DNA of 64,000 bases from Prinsepia uniflora (GCA_032719365.1 CM064867.1:56856601-56920600), one strand, 5' to 3'; shown: positions 46,633-60,000, counted from the first letter of the stretch. Translations and numbers: made by a program. The notes: a model not told the origin generated them from the sequence alone.

Positions 46633-48351
46633 TGTAACGACCCGTCCCGAATTCTGGGATTAGATTAGTGACTAATCATGATTAGTGGGGTTGATCGGTG
46701 ATTAGTTGGGCGAAATCGGACGAACGATGCAAAATGACTGTTTTGCCCCTAATCGTGGGTAAAATGTTGACTTTTTGATCAGGCGGTCAAACGGACATTG
46801 ACCGTTGACCGTGACGTAGTTCATAGACAGGTGGCACGTTCGATTCCGACATTCAAGGAGAAAGTTATGATGTTCGAAAGTCGAGGGGCATTTTGGTAAT
46901 TTGGCAGAAATGGGGCCAAATGTTGACTTTTGACCCGGGAGGTCCAATGGACGAGGGCCAAGGACCGTTACGTAGAACGTGTCGATACGAATTCATTGAC
47001 AGGCGGCATGCCGAAATCGGAGGTTCGACGAAAAAGTTATGGTCACGGAAGTAAACTCGATTAACCGAGACTCGGATTAAAATAATATTAAATTAATAAA
47101 ATCTGAATACTTTAATCAAATCAATCTGGACCCTTGGATGAGTGACAAGTGTCACTCATCCCCTACATTCCCTAAAACCAGGATCTTTGTTGGCCATTGG
47201 ATTAATTAATCCATTTTCTCTCCTGAAATCCTCACCATTCATTTTAAACCACAGATTGAATCTGGGCCGTTGATCTCATCTCCTTCTCTGTTTAATTGGA
47301 TCAGATCACTCACACTCTCACATTTTCATTTTCTCTCAACCCGTGAACACTCTCCCTCTCTGCACAAACACCCTACCACCTCTCAGCCTCAACCCACATC
47401 CAGGACACCTTCAGATAACCCTCAGCCACCTCCAGACGGCCACCACCACCCCACGGCCGCCCTGCACGGCCGAGAACCTCCCAGACCCGAGAAGGAACAA
47501 AACGACCCAAACCCATCTATACGACCAAACACTTCACACCTGGACTCGAACCAACCTAGGGCTAGGATAACTGAGACATTAGGACGGCTCAGATAAGGAC
47601 TGGACGGCCCACGGTGGCGGTAAGCCCAAAAACCCGAGAAGGTTTGATTTTCTTCCTTATTTCGAAACACTTGTTTTTTACGTTAGGATGGTTTGTTTAC
47701 TTCTGAGACATGACCTAGGGACCTAGACGACCATTTTAGACCGATGTTCATGGCTGGAAGTTGGACGACTCGCTGGAGAAGACAACCAGAGCTGGCAACC
47801 AACCTTCCCGTCGATTTTCAGGTAACTTACTCAACCTGTAAACTAGTTTGGATTCCTCAGAACCGTAGAGGAGGTAGTGACGAGTCCATAGGGCCAAACC
47901 TCACCAAAAATGGTGGTCGGAAACTTGAACTGTGATCGGGTCGAGCCGTGCGTCAACGGCGACCCTGTTTCAGACCCGGTTTTAGACCCAGTTACTGTAG
48001 CATGACGTCAGTAGTGTTGACCATCCCTTTGACCAGGGACGTGGGGGCGCGTGTAAGGTATTTTAGGGAAACTTCCAACATGACTTTTAATCTATTCGAT
48101 TCAATGAACATTTTGGGATTGGTTTCGTGTCGATCGGACACCGTTTTGATATTGTTCGGGACGTCCGAAGGTTTTTAATCGAGTTTAAAAATAGATAAAA
48201 ATTTGGGAAAATTACGGGACTTTGATAGGAGGTTAATGATGAGGTTAGTGACCCTCTAATGTGATTTGGACAGGATTGGGAGTCCCGGCGATAGTGGTGT
48301 GGCCGGGGAAGGCCTATGGCACGCGTATCGAGGCGTATCGTTAAACGGTAT

Positions 48352-49627
48352 GTGAGTGGACTTTGGTTTTATAAATTCTATGCATGCTTAACTGTTTTAT
48401 ATGGATTATGATTGTGATTGTATGATGTTGATTTGGATATTGGTAAATTATACGGTTTCACGTTTTTTGAGGCGATTTACGTACTTGCACGTAAATCGAG
48501 GTTTTTCCGGTTTTGCACGGATTTTTCATACTTATGACTTGGATATAATATGATGAAATGGTTTTGAAATTGGAAAGATGAACTCGGGCTTGCGGCCCAA
48601 TTGTTTCGGAAACCTCAGACTTGGAGTCCATTTGAGTTACGTAATCGGGTCGGGGGCCCAGTTGCTTTATGAAATCGGGCCAGGGGCCCAGTTGTTACGA
48701 AATCAGGCTGAGACCATTTGAGTTATATTATCAGGCTAGGGGCCCAGTTGATTTACGAATTAGGTCCGTGGGCCAGTGGTTTATAAAATCCGGTCGTGGG
48801 CCCAACGGTTTATAAAATTGGGCATGAGGCCCAGTTGGGTTATAAATGTGATGTCGGGTCTGGGACCCTATGTTAATAAATGTGATTTCGGATCTGGGAC
48901 CCTATGTTTAATAAATGTGATTCTGGGTCAGGGACCCTAAATGGAATTGTGATGTTTTATGGAGATTTCGGGAAAGGGCCATTGTAATGTTGTGAAATGA
49001 TTTAATAAAACTGTTTTCCATATACCATCTGGATACAAGGATATATGATGGTCTCCTCTAGATGTCTGGGACACTGGGGAAGTCACGGTGCATTGTCTAC
49101 GAGGGGTCATTGTACGGAGTTACCGGACCGTATAGTGAGTCAGGAGCAGGATTGCTATGATTGACGTCTGGGACGTCAGACATCTGCAATGTCAAAGATA
49201 TTGATCCGGAGAGACCCCGGGCAGCACGCGTCGCTTATTATACCGTGAGATATGACGTCTGGGACGTCAAGTGTTTGGGACGCTAAGCATCTGGGATGTT
49301 GGAGATGGTATTGGTAAATATGGATTAATGAATCTATGAAATGGTTTTTCGGTTGAATTTATGTTTATGGTTTTTTGGCGGTGGCCCACATGGTTTTGTA
49401 TGTATGGATATGGTATTCCACGGTTTTGGGCTAAGTTCCCACACTTGGTTTTGAGTTACGGTTTTTGGGCTAAGGCCCTAATGGCTTGGTTGAACAAACA
49501 TTTTGGTTACTGGTTTTCGATGCATGCATACGGTTTTAATGAAGCACATAAATGTCTTATAAATGTGTTTAATGAAATTAATGATTTTCGTCCACTCACA
49601 GCTTTTATTGGTTTTAATGCCCTTCAG
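48352..49627 (+). other. Intron-like segment in element D 3' LTR
   Basis: It runs from GTGAGTGGAC (48352-48361) to TTAATGCCCTTCAG (49627), with GTCCACTCAC at 49590-49599. It encloses the palindrome array. It parallels 3480-4390. Splicing is not shown. Confidence 0.4.
48590..48960 (+). repeat. Array of small palindromes in element D 3' LTR
   Basis: Units of roughly 30 bases carry paired ends such as GGGCTTGCGGCCC, GACTTGGAGTCC, GGGCCAGGGGCCC and GGGCATGAGGCCC, each followed by a short T/A-rich linker (ATTTGAG, AGTTG). Sequence varies while the stem is kept. Confidence 0.75.
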
Positions 49628-49811
49628 GTTGATCACGAATGCGACTGCAGCAGAGACTGGGACATTGCACGCCTCCTCCATCGATCCTTGCGCACTCTGG
49701 AAGCCCCGTTTGGGCAGTGACTTTTGGTTATCCCTTGTCTGACACCTCTTGTTGGACGGGAGCAGGGCACATTCCACGGTAATCCCGGGGGGATTGGGAT
49801 GGTTCCTGTTA

Positions 49812-50360
49812 GTATGGATTGGAGCAACAATTTGAATGATTCCTTATAGGAATATAAGATGGTTTACCAGGCTCCTATAGGAATGTCACCTTGTAGGGTA
49901 GTCTACGGAAAAGCTTCCCACTTTCTGGTGGAATTAGAGCATAAAGAGTGGTGGGCCATCAAAACTTAGAATATGACGTTGGATGAGGTAGGATTGCACA
50001 AAAAGCTCCAATTAAGTGAACTTGAAGAGATCCAGATTGATGCATTTGAAAGTGCCTTGATCTACAAAGGGAAGACAAAGGCTTTTCATGACAAACAGAT
50101 CAACATCAAAGTGTTCACCATAGGCTAGAAAGTTTTGGTAATTCGTTCACAACTCAGCCTCTTCCCAGGTAAGTTATGTTCTCTATCGGTAGATCCTTTT
50201 TTTTGTTACTAATGTGTTTGCCCATGGACCTGTGCAGATCAAAAGCATAGAAGCTAGAAGCGAGTTTAAGGTAAATGGCCATCGGTTGTAACCCTACATT
50301 GAGACCGATGGTGAACATGATGTGGAGTCTAACAAACTGCATAAACCTCGCATCAGTTGA
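49812..50360 (+). pseudogene. pol: Athila-like integrase C-terminal remnant
   Basis: It reads APIGMSPCRVVYGKASHF and VELEHKEWWAIKT, then KLQLSELEEIQIDAFESA, GKTKAFHDKQI and SLFPGKL, ending near FKVNGHRL. These follow the usual order of the Athila integrase C-terminus. Two or more stops are present. It continues the frame interrupted at 42895 by element D. Confidence 0.88.
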
Positions 50361-50945
50361 GTGGAATTAAGGACTTCGTTTAGGCTAGATGGGCGTTAAA
50401 CTTCAAGCGCTTGTTGGGAGGCAACCCAATGTTTTCATGAGTTGTTATGGGGTCATCAACGCAGATTTGCTTTCTCAAACCCTTCACTCTCATAGATTTT
50501 GTTTACTTTATGTTTTCTTGCTTTATTTTCGTGAACCTTCTTCCTTACTTATATTCTATATTTATTTGCTATCTTTCCTGCTTACATTGAGGACAATGTA
50601 GAGATTTAGTGTGGGGGAAAAGTTTACAAGTTTATTTGTGTCAAAAAATCATAATCAACAAAAACAAATTCGAGTTTTTTTATAGCATTCTTAAGTTTGT
50701 GTTTTAACTTAGTGTTGTATGAGTCTTAGGATGCCCTAAAACCTATCAATGATAAGAATAAGGGGTAAACGAATAATACATGGCTAAAAGATTATCACTA
50801 CAACTTGAATTGATTTGGTAATACATTGTGCTTGAGTGCTTATCACTAGTAGTGGATGATGCATGATAAACTGGTACAGAAACGAGCATGTTAAGGTTAT
50901 TTGTGAATCATATGAACCCTATGTGAGCTTTAGAACCATATATAT
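50361..50945 (+). other. Athila-like 3' spacer, first part
   Basis: ACATTGAGGACAATGTAGAG followed by ATTTAGTGTGGGGG at 50584-50617 is the conserved sequence found after pol in Athila-type elements. The rest is non-coding. The spacer is cut by element E and resumes at 60596. Confidence 0.75.
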
Positions 50946-53900
50946 TATAACGACCCATCCTGAATTTTCGGGATTTTCAAGAATTCATTGAGGATTAGGG
51001 ATACTGATCGGGAATTAGTCGAGGAATGTCGGACGTTCAGGATGAAATTATGAATTTACCCTGAATAGATGAAGATGCTGACTTTTGACCTGAGAAGTTA
51101 AATACATGTGGACCGAGGTCCATTACATAGACCAATACGATATGAGTTCGTAGACAGGCGGCACGTCGAAATTGAACATTGTACGAGAAAGCTATGAGTC
51201 TAGAACTGCTCGTGGTATGATTACACGATTTACGAGGCAGATGACTTTTGTTTCTAGTGGGCCAGATATTTATGTTCAAGCCCAATGGATGAGTGACAAG
51301 TGTCACTCATCCATTGATTCCTATCTTCCATATATGCATCTCTCCCATCCCTTTTCATTTTGAACCAACCCGAAACCCTCCCCATTTTTCCTTTGCTTTT
51401 GGTCTGATTTGAAGACCACAGAGAGACTGAGAGAGATTGAGGGTGAGACTGAGAGACGGCAAAGGAAGCGGCGAAGCCACGACAGTGGTCTGAGAACCCA
51501 GAAACCCAGGTAAACCTGAAACCCGTAAGTTTGAAGATTTGGTTTTAAGGTTTAGATGTTTTGGGATAGAAACTAAAGCCACAAATGTGTTCTCTGAGGT
51601 TGTACAATCGACTAGGGACAAAAGAAGGACAAAATGGACCACTGGATAGGTTCTGGTGGAGGTTCGAAGGTAGACTCGTGAGGATCAAACTTGGCCAACC
51701 CATTCTAGTTACGTTTTTGTAGTAGTAATAGTAGGGGTCGATGTCAAGGAGAAGGACAATTAGATTGGCCAAAGAATGGTGAAGATTTGTAGTCAGAAGA
51801 GGGAGAACGGACCAGGTCAAGGTCACGAGTAGAGTGACCAGGTTGCAAGAAAATAGGTAGACCGGTGAGAGGTTGATGATGATGATGTGGCAAGCCACGT
51901 CATCACCTGTTAGACCTGTCAGGCTATGTGGCCAACTAAAGGGTGACATGTGGCAGGCTTTAAGACCAGTTTGCCACGTTAGACATGTCAGACCACGAGG
52001 ACCAATGAGATGGTGCCACATGTCGAGCTATTAGAGTGTGTCAGATGACGTGGCAGATCAACGTTAGTGTTGTCATACCACATGGACAGTTGAGGTGGTG
52101 CTACATGGCAGTGTGTTAGGTTGTCAAAGCTAACATGGGAGTGATGATGTTAGCAGGTGAAGTCGTCACGTGACGTGGCAATGTTAAAGGGTGACACATG
52201 GCACTAGTTAGGGAGTGCGATATGGCAGATTGTCAGACCTGACATGTGTTAGACCTGTCAGCCTGACATGTGTCAGACCTGTCAGCCTGACTTCAGCAGT
52301 GATGTCAGCTAGGGCAAACGTCAACATGACAACAGTGTTGACTGGTGATGACCGTCGTTGACCAAACTTTGACCGGTGGGTGAGGGCGCGTGGGCATGAA
52401 GTCTGAGGTGAAACCAGTCATGTTCGAAAGGTTTTGACGATCAGAAACTAATGGTGGTGGTTTCAAGTCGATCGGAGGTCATTTGATAGGTCCTTTGGAG
52501 GTTTTTAACCTTAGGAAGCATGTTCGGGACACGTCGACTGCTCCAGGAGTTTTGAGGGTCTATGATTAGGACTTATATCGATGGATAGTGACCCTTGGGT
52601 ATGATTTAGATAGGTCTGGAAGTCGCGAAGACTGTGAATTAGCTTTGGATTGGCTTACAGTGCAGTTTTGGAGCGCACAACGAGGACCGAGTGTGAGTGG
52701 ACTTTGGTTTATAAATGATGCATGCATATATGTTTTAATGTTTTATAAATATGGTATGAAATGCAATGTTTTTATATGGTTGGATTGACTAAATGATTAA
52801 ATATTTTGTATGCTGGTTGATTATCGGTTTTCAAAGTTTTAATGGATTTTTCGTGAAAATGGTTTTTGGGCATGAGACCGAGTTGGATTATGATTTTGAC
52901 TGAAATTATAGTCAAATGTCCTATGAAACTATGTTTCAGGCTTGTGACCCTATTATGATGAAATTTCGGGCTTGTGACCCTATTGAGATTCGGTTTGGGC
53001 AGAGTTCCCACGTGAAACACATGATTTGATGGTGAAATGATTTGAGATTGCAAAATGAGAACTGGACACTAATTTCATGAGTTTTTGTGGAAATCATGTT
53101 TTGGGCCGAGACCCTATGTAATACAACTGATTTGATTTGAATAATAAAAATATAGTTCCACCATTTTTACTATGACCATTCTTCGAGATGATGAGTATGA
53201 GAGGGCTACCAGTTGTGAATATGTTTCCCCAAAGAGAAACCTGGAGATAACGCTCGCCTCCGGGGTGCGTTGTGTCGTACTGTTTACCCAGAGAGGTCAC
53301 GATGCACTGCCTACTGTCGAGCAGCCTAGGGAGGTTCGACTCAGGAGTGCTTATGTATATGGGATCGATCGTTGATATGTTCACGAGGATAGGTGGAAGG
53401 TCGGCCGGTGATGAGTTCACGGTGATGTGCTCAGATCTGAGTGATCCTAGAGCTTATTTGTACGCATTTCTTGGATGACATGACTAATGATGATATGGGA
53501 TAATAATATGAGATATGACAGAGGTTGGATATGAGAGTGAGTCCCGAGGTTTTAAACCATTGATTTGTGTCTAGAGATTTTAACATGTGCTGGTTTTACG
53601 ATGATTGCATCGGTTTTTGTATATACTCTTTTACAGGAAATAAATGGTTCTTAAATTGATATGCATGCATGCTTCGTAAAATGGAGGGTGAAATCAATAT
53701 TTTGGAAAATGATTTTACTAAATGTTTATTTTTGTCCACTCACACTTTTGGTTTTTTTTGGAACCCTTCAAGTTGATCGCGGATGCGAGTTGTAGTAGAA
53801 ACCGAGACATCACATGCCGCTACGTACTCGACAAGTCACTGAGCAATCTAGAAACCCGGAGCGAGTTTACGGTTTTGTCCCTGGTCCGACACGTAGTGTC

Positions 53901-53956
53901 AGATGGGAGCAGGCATATCCCACGATAATCTAGGGGGATTGGGATGGGTCCTATTA
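50946..53956 (+). mobile_element. Element E: 5' LTR (3.0 kb)
   Basis: It starts TATAACGACCC (TG changed to TA) and ends CCTATTA four bases before a primer site. TATAT precedes it and also follows the 3' LTR, so E is a single bounded insertion of 9.65 kb. It has one upstream unit, the ACGTGG-rich block (51885-52330), GTGAGTGGAC at 52693, palindrome units such as GGGCTTGTGACCC (52968) and GTCCACTCAC at 53734. By eye it is about 75-80 percent identical to the 3' LTR, so it is much older than D. Confidence 0.9.
52693..53772 (+). other. Intron-like segment in element E 5' LTR
   Basis: GTGAGTGGAC at 52693-52702, GTCCACTCAC at 53734-53743, then a T-run and CCCTTCAAG at 53772. In the 3' LTR the last motif has become CCTTCATG, so the acceptor is lost there. 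Confidence 0.35.
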
Positions 53957-56900
53957 GTTTGGCATTAGAGCACTAGGTTGTGCATATGCCGGATGTGATA
54001 TCTTTACGATGAGAACGACCCATCATCAACCTGATAGTGAGGGTAAGGATAGGAAAGTTAAGTGGGAATGAACCCCAGATAGATTCTATTGGGCATAGTA
54101 TCTAGTGTTTCAATGGAGTTTGACCCCGAGTAGGGCTAAGTATGATGACTCTATAGAGTCGAGACCGATGGAGGGTCAGGATAGATGTGCTGTTGTGAGC
54201 AGCCGAGGTAGTTGATGACCCAAGTTATGATTGGTTGGACAAGTTACCAAGAGAGTGGTACTTGTGGATCAGATTTCGGGATAGACCGATCAATGGATTA
54301 TACGCTTTTGAGAAGATTGTACAGACGTTGAGTTGCGCTCTCGAGGACATGGTTTTGTGAGTCCTAAGCGTTAGGTACGGATAACAATGATAACGTGAGA
54401 TGGTGTAGACCAATCTGTACAAGGTTTGTGGTAGACATTGCTATCGATGGACGTGGATGAGTCTTATAGATCTTGATAAGACTCATGGAGTGACGACTGA
54501 TACGATGAGGATTCGTCCATCCTATCGGGTGCCAAGAGGTGAGGTTCCTGCATTTGGTGCAGAGGTATGTGATTGTTGCTCTGTATGAGCATAGATTTGG
54601 GGTTTTATCCCTGTTCGTACAGTGTACGATGACGATTGAGGTAGTAAGGCTTCATTGGGTTGTGTCAGGTCTAAGAAGTTAGACTCGAGTGATGACCTGA
54701 CATTTCATGGAGATGAGTTGGACAAAGTTCTAGTAGTGATCAGATGGTTCTAGATGATGCCGAGAATGTCTAGAGGTTGCAGATGCCAAGGAGCTAGAGG
54801 TAATCCGAGCCTCGAGTTGCAGACGTGCGAGTTATAGTGTTAATGATTGTTAAGCGGGATAGAGAGGAGCCCGAGTGGTTTAGTAAGATTCTTGTAATCC
54901 AACCGAGCAGGGGAAATACTTAGGTTACTAGAGGTAGGGGGTATTCCTAGATTGGTGAAAAGTACCCTGGTTGGTTTTGGTTGGATTGTACGAGTGACTA
55001 CGTATAGTAGTCGATCAGAAAGAGTTAGGACAGGTAAGCTAGTACTTAGACCACTACTATATTTAGTGTAGTTTTGTGAACCGAGATGGTTCAGTTTTGG
55101 ATATGGTTTTGATCTTAATATAGATTGGTTTTTCGAGGATAGAAACAAGTTTTGTCATGATGTTCCACAAATCCATCAGGTGGACTAGCCATTACTCCTA
55201 TGTTGAGCTTTCGAGGAACCGGTTGTAGTTGATTCCTGAGCTGTTATGATTGGTCTCACCAACGGACCAGAAGAGATCACTAAGGAAGAGTATTCAGTTT
55301 TTTACAAGAGTTTTATCATTGACTAGCCAGAGGATACTCATTTCGTGAGTTACGGCTTGGAGGCTGGGAAATTACTATAGGATGATTGTTCGAGTTATGG
55401 GACATGTGTTGTGAAGTTCCCAGATTTCTAAGTAAACTTTAGGATGATGTCGATTGTATAGACACTCCTAGTGGTATCCCTTGCAGGATTTACCGAGGTT
55501 GCTACCTCATAAGGAAGTAGAGTTACCATAGACATGAGGGTCTACCACAGATACACTTTTGAAATTGGTTTGCTTGACCCGAAGTCAAAGTGTTGATTGA
55601 AAGACATGCCTTGGATGTATGCATTGTATGTTAAGATGTGTGATTCTCGAATTGACTTTAGAAGTGAAATTCCCGAGATGGCTTACGAATACTGCATGGT
55701 GAGGGTTGGCCGTCGTGAGTTGGCAACAGAACCTTATCATACTAGTTGAGATGAAAATGGTTTCGGGAAATGCGGACCCTGGATGTGTGAATCCTTATGG
55801 TAATTTTGGATCCAACTATAGAGGGATGGGATCCGGATTATGAAATCCATAGATCGGGTTTAGTGGATTATGTACTCATCCTACATGGATATCGGGAACC
55901 GTGGACCAGTGTTGGTATACTGGTCATGATGCTTGTTGCGAGTATACACACGACTCGGAGGACCGTGGTCGTGTTACTAGTTTGACTATCTTCGACGATA
56001 GTGAGAGTTTTGGACAGGACAGTGATGTATCGATACGCAGGTACAAATTGTGTATTGGTTATACATATGAAGGTTTTGCAAGACGTAAATCTGTTGATCT
56101 TTGGAGTTAACCAAGAAATGGGATTGGTTAGTGAACTAGTTGATTTGTCTCTAGAGTTGGCTGAGTGACCAGGAGAACTCTGAGGAGATTTGAGTTAGTA
56201 TGCGATCTTTCCAGATCTGGGATTGGATGGACATGGTCTAGTGTTGGGCCATGATTGGCATGGTAGCTAGACGATGATCGGATTGGACTCTATGTTGAAT
56301 GTTTGTTGAGAATGAGGACATGTGCACTAGTGCAGAGTGGCTTCGGAGGGTCCTGTGAGTATGTGAGCATAGATCTCAAGGACATTGGCGGCCAAAAGAA
56401 CCCTAGGATTTTGGTTTGTGATTATCTCGACTAGAGCAAGTATTCGATGGGGTCAACATGCACTCTGGTGAGTGAGATGACAGTTTGAGGCTCGAGAGGA
56501 GTTAGGATCATAAAGTTGGTCCCTCGATGAGATGAGATAAGGTAATAGGAGTCTAGTGAGAGTTAGATTTAGTACGAAACTTGGATGGAAAGAGTGAAGC
56601 CAATGGGTTACTGGCTAGTCACGATAGTTGGTCATAGATATGGTTTATGATTGGAGACCGCTTAGTGACAGATGATTTGAGATCGCTCAGTGAGAGTAAA
56701 GACGACAGATTTGGTCATGAGTACACATGCGTAGGTGACAGGTGAGATAAATGAGTGTCGATACCTCGAACGAGGCTTGGGTGTTCAGTGTTAGGATTCC
56801 CAGTAACAGTTGGTCACTATCGTATATGGTCACGGAGATTGTGCTGAGTGGCAGCATTGACCGTTCAATTTCAGTTGACGTAGAGTAACGTATGAATCCA

Positions 56901-57043
56901 AGGTGAGTACTGTAGATATATGTTGGACGTGTACGTATACACATAGGAGCCTCGGGTCAGAGGCATGATTAGATTTCAGTAGTTTGGTGTGGATTTAGAG
57001 TAATGTGTATTTTGAGGACGAAATTTCTTTAAGGACGGTTCAT
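53957..57043 (+). mobile_element. Element E interior: 3.1 kb, non-coding, A type (LARD-like)
   Basis: It begins with the primer site TGGCATTAGAGC (53960-53971; two changes from TGGTATCAGAGC) and ends with GAGGACGAAATTTCTTTAAGG before the 3' LTR. Between them is no gag or pol motif and no frame longer than about 100 codons. It is homologous to the interior of element A in the same module order (54350-54480 to A 9070-9180; 56690-56790 to A 6220-6310). The shared decay-free collinearity of non-coding sequence argues for a real non-autonomous family rather than two chance wrecks. Confidence 0.78.
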
Positions 57044-60000
57044 TGTAATGACCCGTCCCGAATTTATAAGATTTTTGAGAATTAATTGAGGATTAGCGAG
57101 ACTATTTGGGAATTAGTCGACGATTGTTGGACGTTTGAGGTGATATTACGAATTTGTCCCTGAATAGGTGAAAATGTTGACTTTTAACCCAAGAAGTCAA
57201 ATGCCCGTGAACGAAGGCCCAATACGTAGATCGAGATGATACGAGTCTGTAGATAGGTGACACGTCGAAATTAGACATCATATAGGAAAGTTACGGGTTT
57301 GGAACAGCTCGTGCTATGATTACAGAATTTACGAGGCAGATGACTTTTGTTTCTAACGGGCAATATGTTTATGTTTAGGACCAATGGGTAAGTGACAAGT
57401 GTCGCTCATCCATTGATTCCCATCTTCCATATATGCATCTCTCCCATTCCCTTTTCATTTCAAACCAACCCGAAACCCTCACTTTTTTCCATTACCTTTG
57501 ATCATATTTGAGGACCACAGAGAGACTGAGAGAGATTGAGGGTGAGACTGAGAAACTGGGAGACGTCAAGGAACGTGGCTGAGCCATGTCGGTGGCTTGA
57601 GAACCTAGAAACCTAGGTAAACCCCGAAAACCTTAAGTTTGAAGATTTAGTTTTAAGGTTTGGACATTTTGGGATAGAAACTAATGCCAAAAACATGTCC
57701 TTTGAGGTTGTACGGTCGACTAGGGACGAAAGAAGGAGAAAACAGACCACTGGATAGCCTCTGGTGGAGGTTCGAAGGTAGACTCGTGAGGATCGAACTT
57801 GGCCAACCCATTTCAGGTACGCTTTTGTAGTTTTGATAGTAGAGGTCGATTTTTGGGAGAAGGATGAGTGGATTGGTCGAAGAATGGTGAAGATTGGTGG
57901 TCAGACGAGGGAGGATGGACCGGGTCAAGGTCGGGGGTCGAGTAACCGGTCGGAGGAAAATGAGTAAACCCACGAGAGGTTGACGACGATGATGTGCACA
58001 CCACGTCAGCATCTATCAGACCTGTCAGGCCACGTGGCCAACTAAGGGGTGACACGTGGTAGGCTGTTAGGTCTAGTCAGCAATGACGTGGTAGTGCCAC
58101 GTTAAACATGTCAGACCACGTGGACTAATGAGATGGTGCCACCCGGCGAGCTGTTGGAGTGTGCCAGATGACGTGGCAGCTGACGTGGCAGGTCCACATC
58201 AGAATTATTAGACCACGTGGACCAACGAGGTGGTGCCACGTGGCAGTGTGTCATGTTGTCAGAGCTGACAACTTGACGTGTTAGTGACATGTGGTAGTGA
58301 TGATGTCAGCTAGTGATGTCATCACCTAAGGTGGCAGTGTCATAGGTTGACAAGTGGCACCAGTTAGGGAGTGCCACGTGGCAGCTCGTCAGACCTAACA
58401 AGTGTCATACTTGTTAGGCTGACATCAGCATGATGTCAGCGTTCACCAGACTTTATCCAGTGCATGCGGTGAAACCGTTGTCAGGACCTCTGGCATCTAG
58501 CACTATATTGTTTGCTTTGGGCCTCGTCCTCATGGTCTCGTTCTCGAGAGAACACGTGCAACTTGCTAGTGAGTCGCCCATCATGGCATTTCACCATCCT
58601 CAACTCGCTTAACATTGGAGTTCCAATCGAAATCAAAGTCATTGAGTTCTCAAAAGGCCTAGTGCTAGATAGGCGTGTGCCTACACATAAAAGGCACATC
58701 ACTATTCCCCTCGTAGGAATGTGGGATCGTTCACCGTTCACTCCAGAACACGAGTCTTACAATCCACCCCCCTTAGGGCCCAAAGTCCTCGCTAACACAC
58801 TTCCCGGTCAAGGTCTGGCTCTAATACCATTCTGTCACTACCCAACCCATTTAGCACGATATTGTTCGCTTAAGGCCCAGCCCTCACGGTTTTGTTTCTG
58901 GAAACTCACGTGCAACTTCCCAGTAGGTCACCCATCCTAGGATTACACCAGCCCATACTCACTTAACTTTGGAGTTCCTAACAAATCCTGAGCTCCCAAA
59001 AGGCCTCATGCTAGATAGGTGTGTGCCTACACATATAAGACACATCACCATTCCCCTTGTAGGAATGTGGGATAGTTCACCGTTCCCTCAAGGACATGGG
59101 TCTTAAAACCGATCATGTTTGAACGGTTTCAAGTCGATCAGAGTTCATTTGATAGGTCATTTGGAGGTTTTTAGCCTTGAGAAGCATGTCGGGACACTTT
59201 GACTGTTTCGGGAGTTATGAGGGTTTACGATTAGGGCATGTATCGATGGGTAGTGACCCTTGAGTATGATTTGGACAGGTTCAGACGTCTTAAAGATTGT
59301 GGATTGGCTTACGGCGATGTTTTGGAGCGCACAGCGTGGACCTAGTGTGAGTGGACTTTGGTTTATAAATGATACATGCATATATGTTTTAATGTTTTAT
59401 AAATATGGTATGAAATGAAATGTTTGCATATGGTTGGATTGATGAAATTCATAAATGTTTTGTACGCTGGTTGATTATCGATTTTGAACGGTTTTATGGA
59501 TTTTCCGAAAAATGGGTATTGGGCATGAGACCCTGTTGGATTATGGTTTTGACTGAGATTATAGTCAAATGTTTTATGAAACTATGTTTCAGGCTTGTGA
59601 CCCTATTCTGAGGAAATTCTGAGTTTGTGACCCTATTGAGATTCGGTTTGGGTAGAGATCTCACGTGAAACACATGATTTGATGGTGAAATGATTTGAGA
59701 TTGCTAAATGAAAACTGGACACTGATTTCATGAGTTTTTGTGGAAATCATGTTTTGGACCTAGACCCTATGCAATACAACTGATTTGATTTGAATAATGA
59801 AAATATGTTTCCACCATTTTACTATGACCATTCTCCGAGATGATGAGTATGAGAGGGCTTTCGGTTTTGAATATGTCTCCCCAGAGAGAACCTTGTAGAT
59901 AACGCTCACATCCAAGGTGCGTTGTGTCGTGTTGTTTCCCCCGAAGAGGTCACGATGCACTACCAGCTGTCGAGTAGCCGAGGGAGGCTTGACTCAGGAG

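Larger units (their letters stand above)
46633..49811 (+). mobile_element. Element D: 3' LTR (3.2 kb)
   Basis: It starts TGTAACGACCCG and ends GGTTCCTGTTA, a changed CA end. It holds two upstream units (46755-46900, 46915-47045), GTGAGTGGAC at 48352, a palindrome array (48590-48960), the GACGTCTGGGACGTC repeats (49160-49310), GTCCACTCAC at 49590 and an acceptor-like CCCTTCAG at 49627. GTATG follows. It is the best-preserved long LTR in the window and shows the module order clearly. Confidence 0.9.
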
